NCBI GenBank assembly: GCA_029884275.1
Contig: JAOUIC010000079.1
Location: forward strand, 1-7,368
DNA: 7,368 nucleotides
Direction of reading: 5' to 3'
Source of the DNA: Gemmatimonadota bacterium
Lineage (GTDB): Bacteria > Gemmatimonadota > Gemmatimonadetes > Gemmatimonadales > GWC2-71-9
Positions within the stretch are counted from its first letter, which is position 1. Each line of letters opens with the position of its first letter. The notes below the pieces were generated by a model that had not been told where the DNA came from, ran no database searches, and saw nothing but the letters and a program-made list of their open reading frames with translations. The translations under genes were made by a program, and so were the position numbers. This document shows positions 6,612 to 7,368 of the stretch, one piece after another.

Positions 6612-7368
6612 GTGTCACGCCTCTACGCAGCTTCTCGCCGTCTCCTGCCGTTCGCCCTCCTCATCGCTGTGGTGCGGTGCGGAAGCGATGGGGGTGTGAC
6701 CCCGCCCTCCGAAGGACTGCCCGCGGACGTCACCATCATCGAGGGCGACCTGCAGACCGGCGTCGTGGGCCGGCCGCTGGGGGATTCGTTGATCGTGCGG
6801 GTGACGGACGGCAAGGACCGCCCGGTGCAGGGCCAGCGGGTGGCCTTCGTGTTCACGGCAGGCGGCAGTGGCGCGCTCCTCATTCCCGACACGGCGATCA
6901 CCGACGCTGACGGGCGGGCCCGGGCGCGCTGGCAGCTCGGGAGCCTCGCGGGACAGCAGCGGGTCGAGGCGCGCGTGCTCGGCACCACCCCGCTGCTCAA
7001 GGCGACCTTCTCTGCGGCGGCGGGTGCCGACGCCCCGGACACGGTCTTCGCCGTCAAGGGCGCCGGCCAGAGTGGCATCGTGGGTGGTCTGCTCACCGAT
7101 TCGCTCGCGGTGCTGGTCACCGACCAGTTCGGCAACCCCATTGCCGGGCGGGCGATCACCTGGGCTGTGCCGGCGGGCCAGGGCGCGATCAGCGCGGTCA
7201 ACACGGTGACGGGCGCCGACGGTCGGAGCGCCGTGACCCGGACGCTGGGCCCCTCAGCGGGGACCCAGACCGCCACCGCCACCGCGGCGGGAATTCCCGG
7301 CTCGCCGGTCACCTTCACGCATACGGCTACCGCTGGCGGCGCGGTTCGACTGGCGAAACTGTTCGGGG
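6612..7368 (+). CDS. Secreted protein with tandem Ig-like (Big_1/invasin-type) repeats, N-terminal part
   Basis: An open frame of 252 codons runs from GTG 6612 to the right edge without a stop. A basic N-terminus (VSRLYAASRR) and hydrophobic stretch (LLPFALLIAVV) form an export signal. Cys23 follows, but its context VVRC has Arg at -1, which is poor for a lipobox. Two related domains come next, at about 38-136 and 142-240. Each has the pattern: G-[IV]-V-G near the start, DSL-x-V-x-VTD, a P-[VI]-x-G-[QR] turn, a [TG]-x-ADGR turn and an alternating Thr/Ala final strand. Examples are VRVTDGKDRPVQGQRVAF and VLVTDQFGNPIAGRAITW. This is the Big_1-like fold of adhesins and surface proteins; more repeats or another domain may follow outside. 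No Shine-Dalgarno sequence precedes the GTG. An in-frame TTG at 6582 would add ten residues. The exact role is unknown. Confidence 0.8.
   Translation, partial: MSRLYAASRRLLPFALLIAVVRCGSDGGVTPPSEGLPADVTIIEGDLQTGVVGRPLGDSLIVRVTDGKDRPVQGQRVAFVFTAGGSGALLIPDTAITDADGRARARWQLGSLAGQQRVEARVLGTTPLLKATFSAAAGADAPDTVFAVKGAGQSGIVGGLLTDSLAVLVTDQFGNPIAGRAITWAVPAGQGAISAVNTVTGADGRSAVTRTLGPSAGTQTATATAAGIPGSPVTFTHTATAGGAVRLAKLFG

Noticed and set aside
6623..7318. 231-codon minus-strand frame opposite the Ig-like protein
   Set aside because: Its Ser/Ala/Pro/Arg-rich translation mirrors the Thr/Ala/Gly codons of the plus-strand repeats. The plus frame has a signal peptide and tandem domains and stays open to the edge.

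Overview
This is a GC-rich chromosomal segment (roughly two thirds G+C by eye) with short intergenic gaps. It comes from a bacterium with a two-membrane envelope: it encodes Sec-exported zinc hydrolases, a probable outer-membrane beta-barrel, a SURF1-type oxidase assembly factor (implying aerobic respiration) and a secreted Ig-like repeat protein. Gene style, including GTG starts, PafA-like phosphatases, M19 dipeptidases and Big_1-type secreted proteins, is compatible with Gemmatimonadota or a similar soil or sediment lineage. That placement is a guess; no rRNA or marker gene is present. I see no tRNA, rRNA, CRISPR array, insertion sequence, transposase, integrase or phage gene.

Layout. (1) Positions 1-1441, minus strand: an ABC ATPase of the LolD/MacB type, followed 5 bases later by an FtsX/MacB-type permease that runs off the left edge. 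(2) Positions 1442-1574: a divergent intergenic region with two interleaved inverted repeats and a possible -10 box. (3) Positions 1575-4821, plus strand: a tight three-gene unit of a PafA-type alkaline phosphatase, a small YkgJ-like cysteine-cluster protein overlapping it by 4 bases, and a secreted M19 membrane dipeptidase 20 bases further on. (4) Positions 4841-5557, minus strand: a SURF1 family protein convergent with the dipeptidase. (5) Positions 5558-5738: a second divergent region with a perfect 8-bp hairpin just upstream of SURF1. (6) Positions 5739-6443, plus strand: a small outer-membrane barrel protein of unknown function, followed by a strong 11-bp hairpin. (7) Positions 6444-6611: an intergenic region with a sigma-54-like -24/-12 motif. 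(8) Position 6612 to the right edge, plus strand: a secreted protein with at least two Ig-like (Big_1-type) repeats, cut by the window end.

The phosphatase and dipeptidase would together scavenge phosphate and amino acids from organic matter outside the cytoplasm. The ABC pair would act on envelope lipids, lipoproteins or efflux substrates. SURF1 serves terminal oxidase assembly and appears to be alone, with no cox genes visible nearby. Nothing here forms an obvious new defence or mobile system. The items most worth checking are a His-to-Tyr change at the putative haem-ligand position of SURF1, the regulatory-looking repeats in the two divergent regions, the sigma-54-like motif, and the phosphatase/YkgJ/dipeptidase arrangement.
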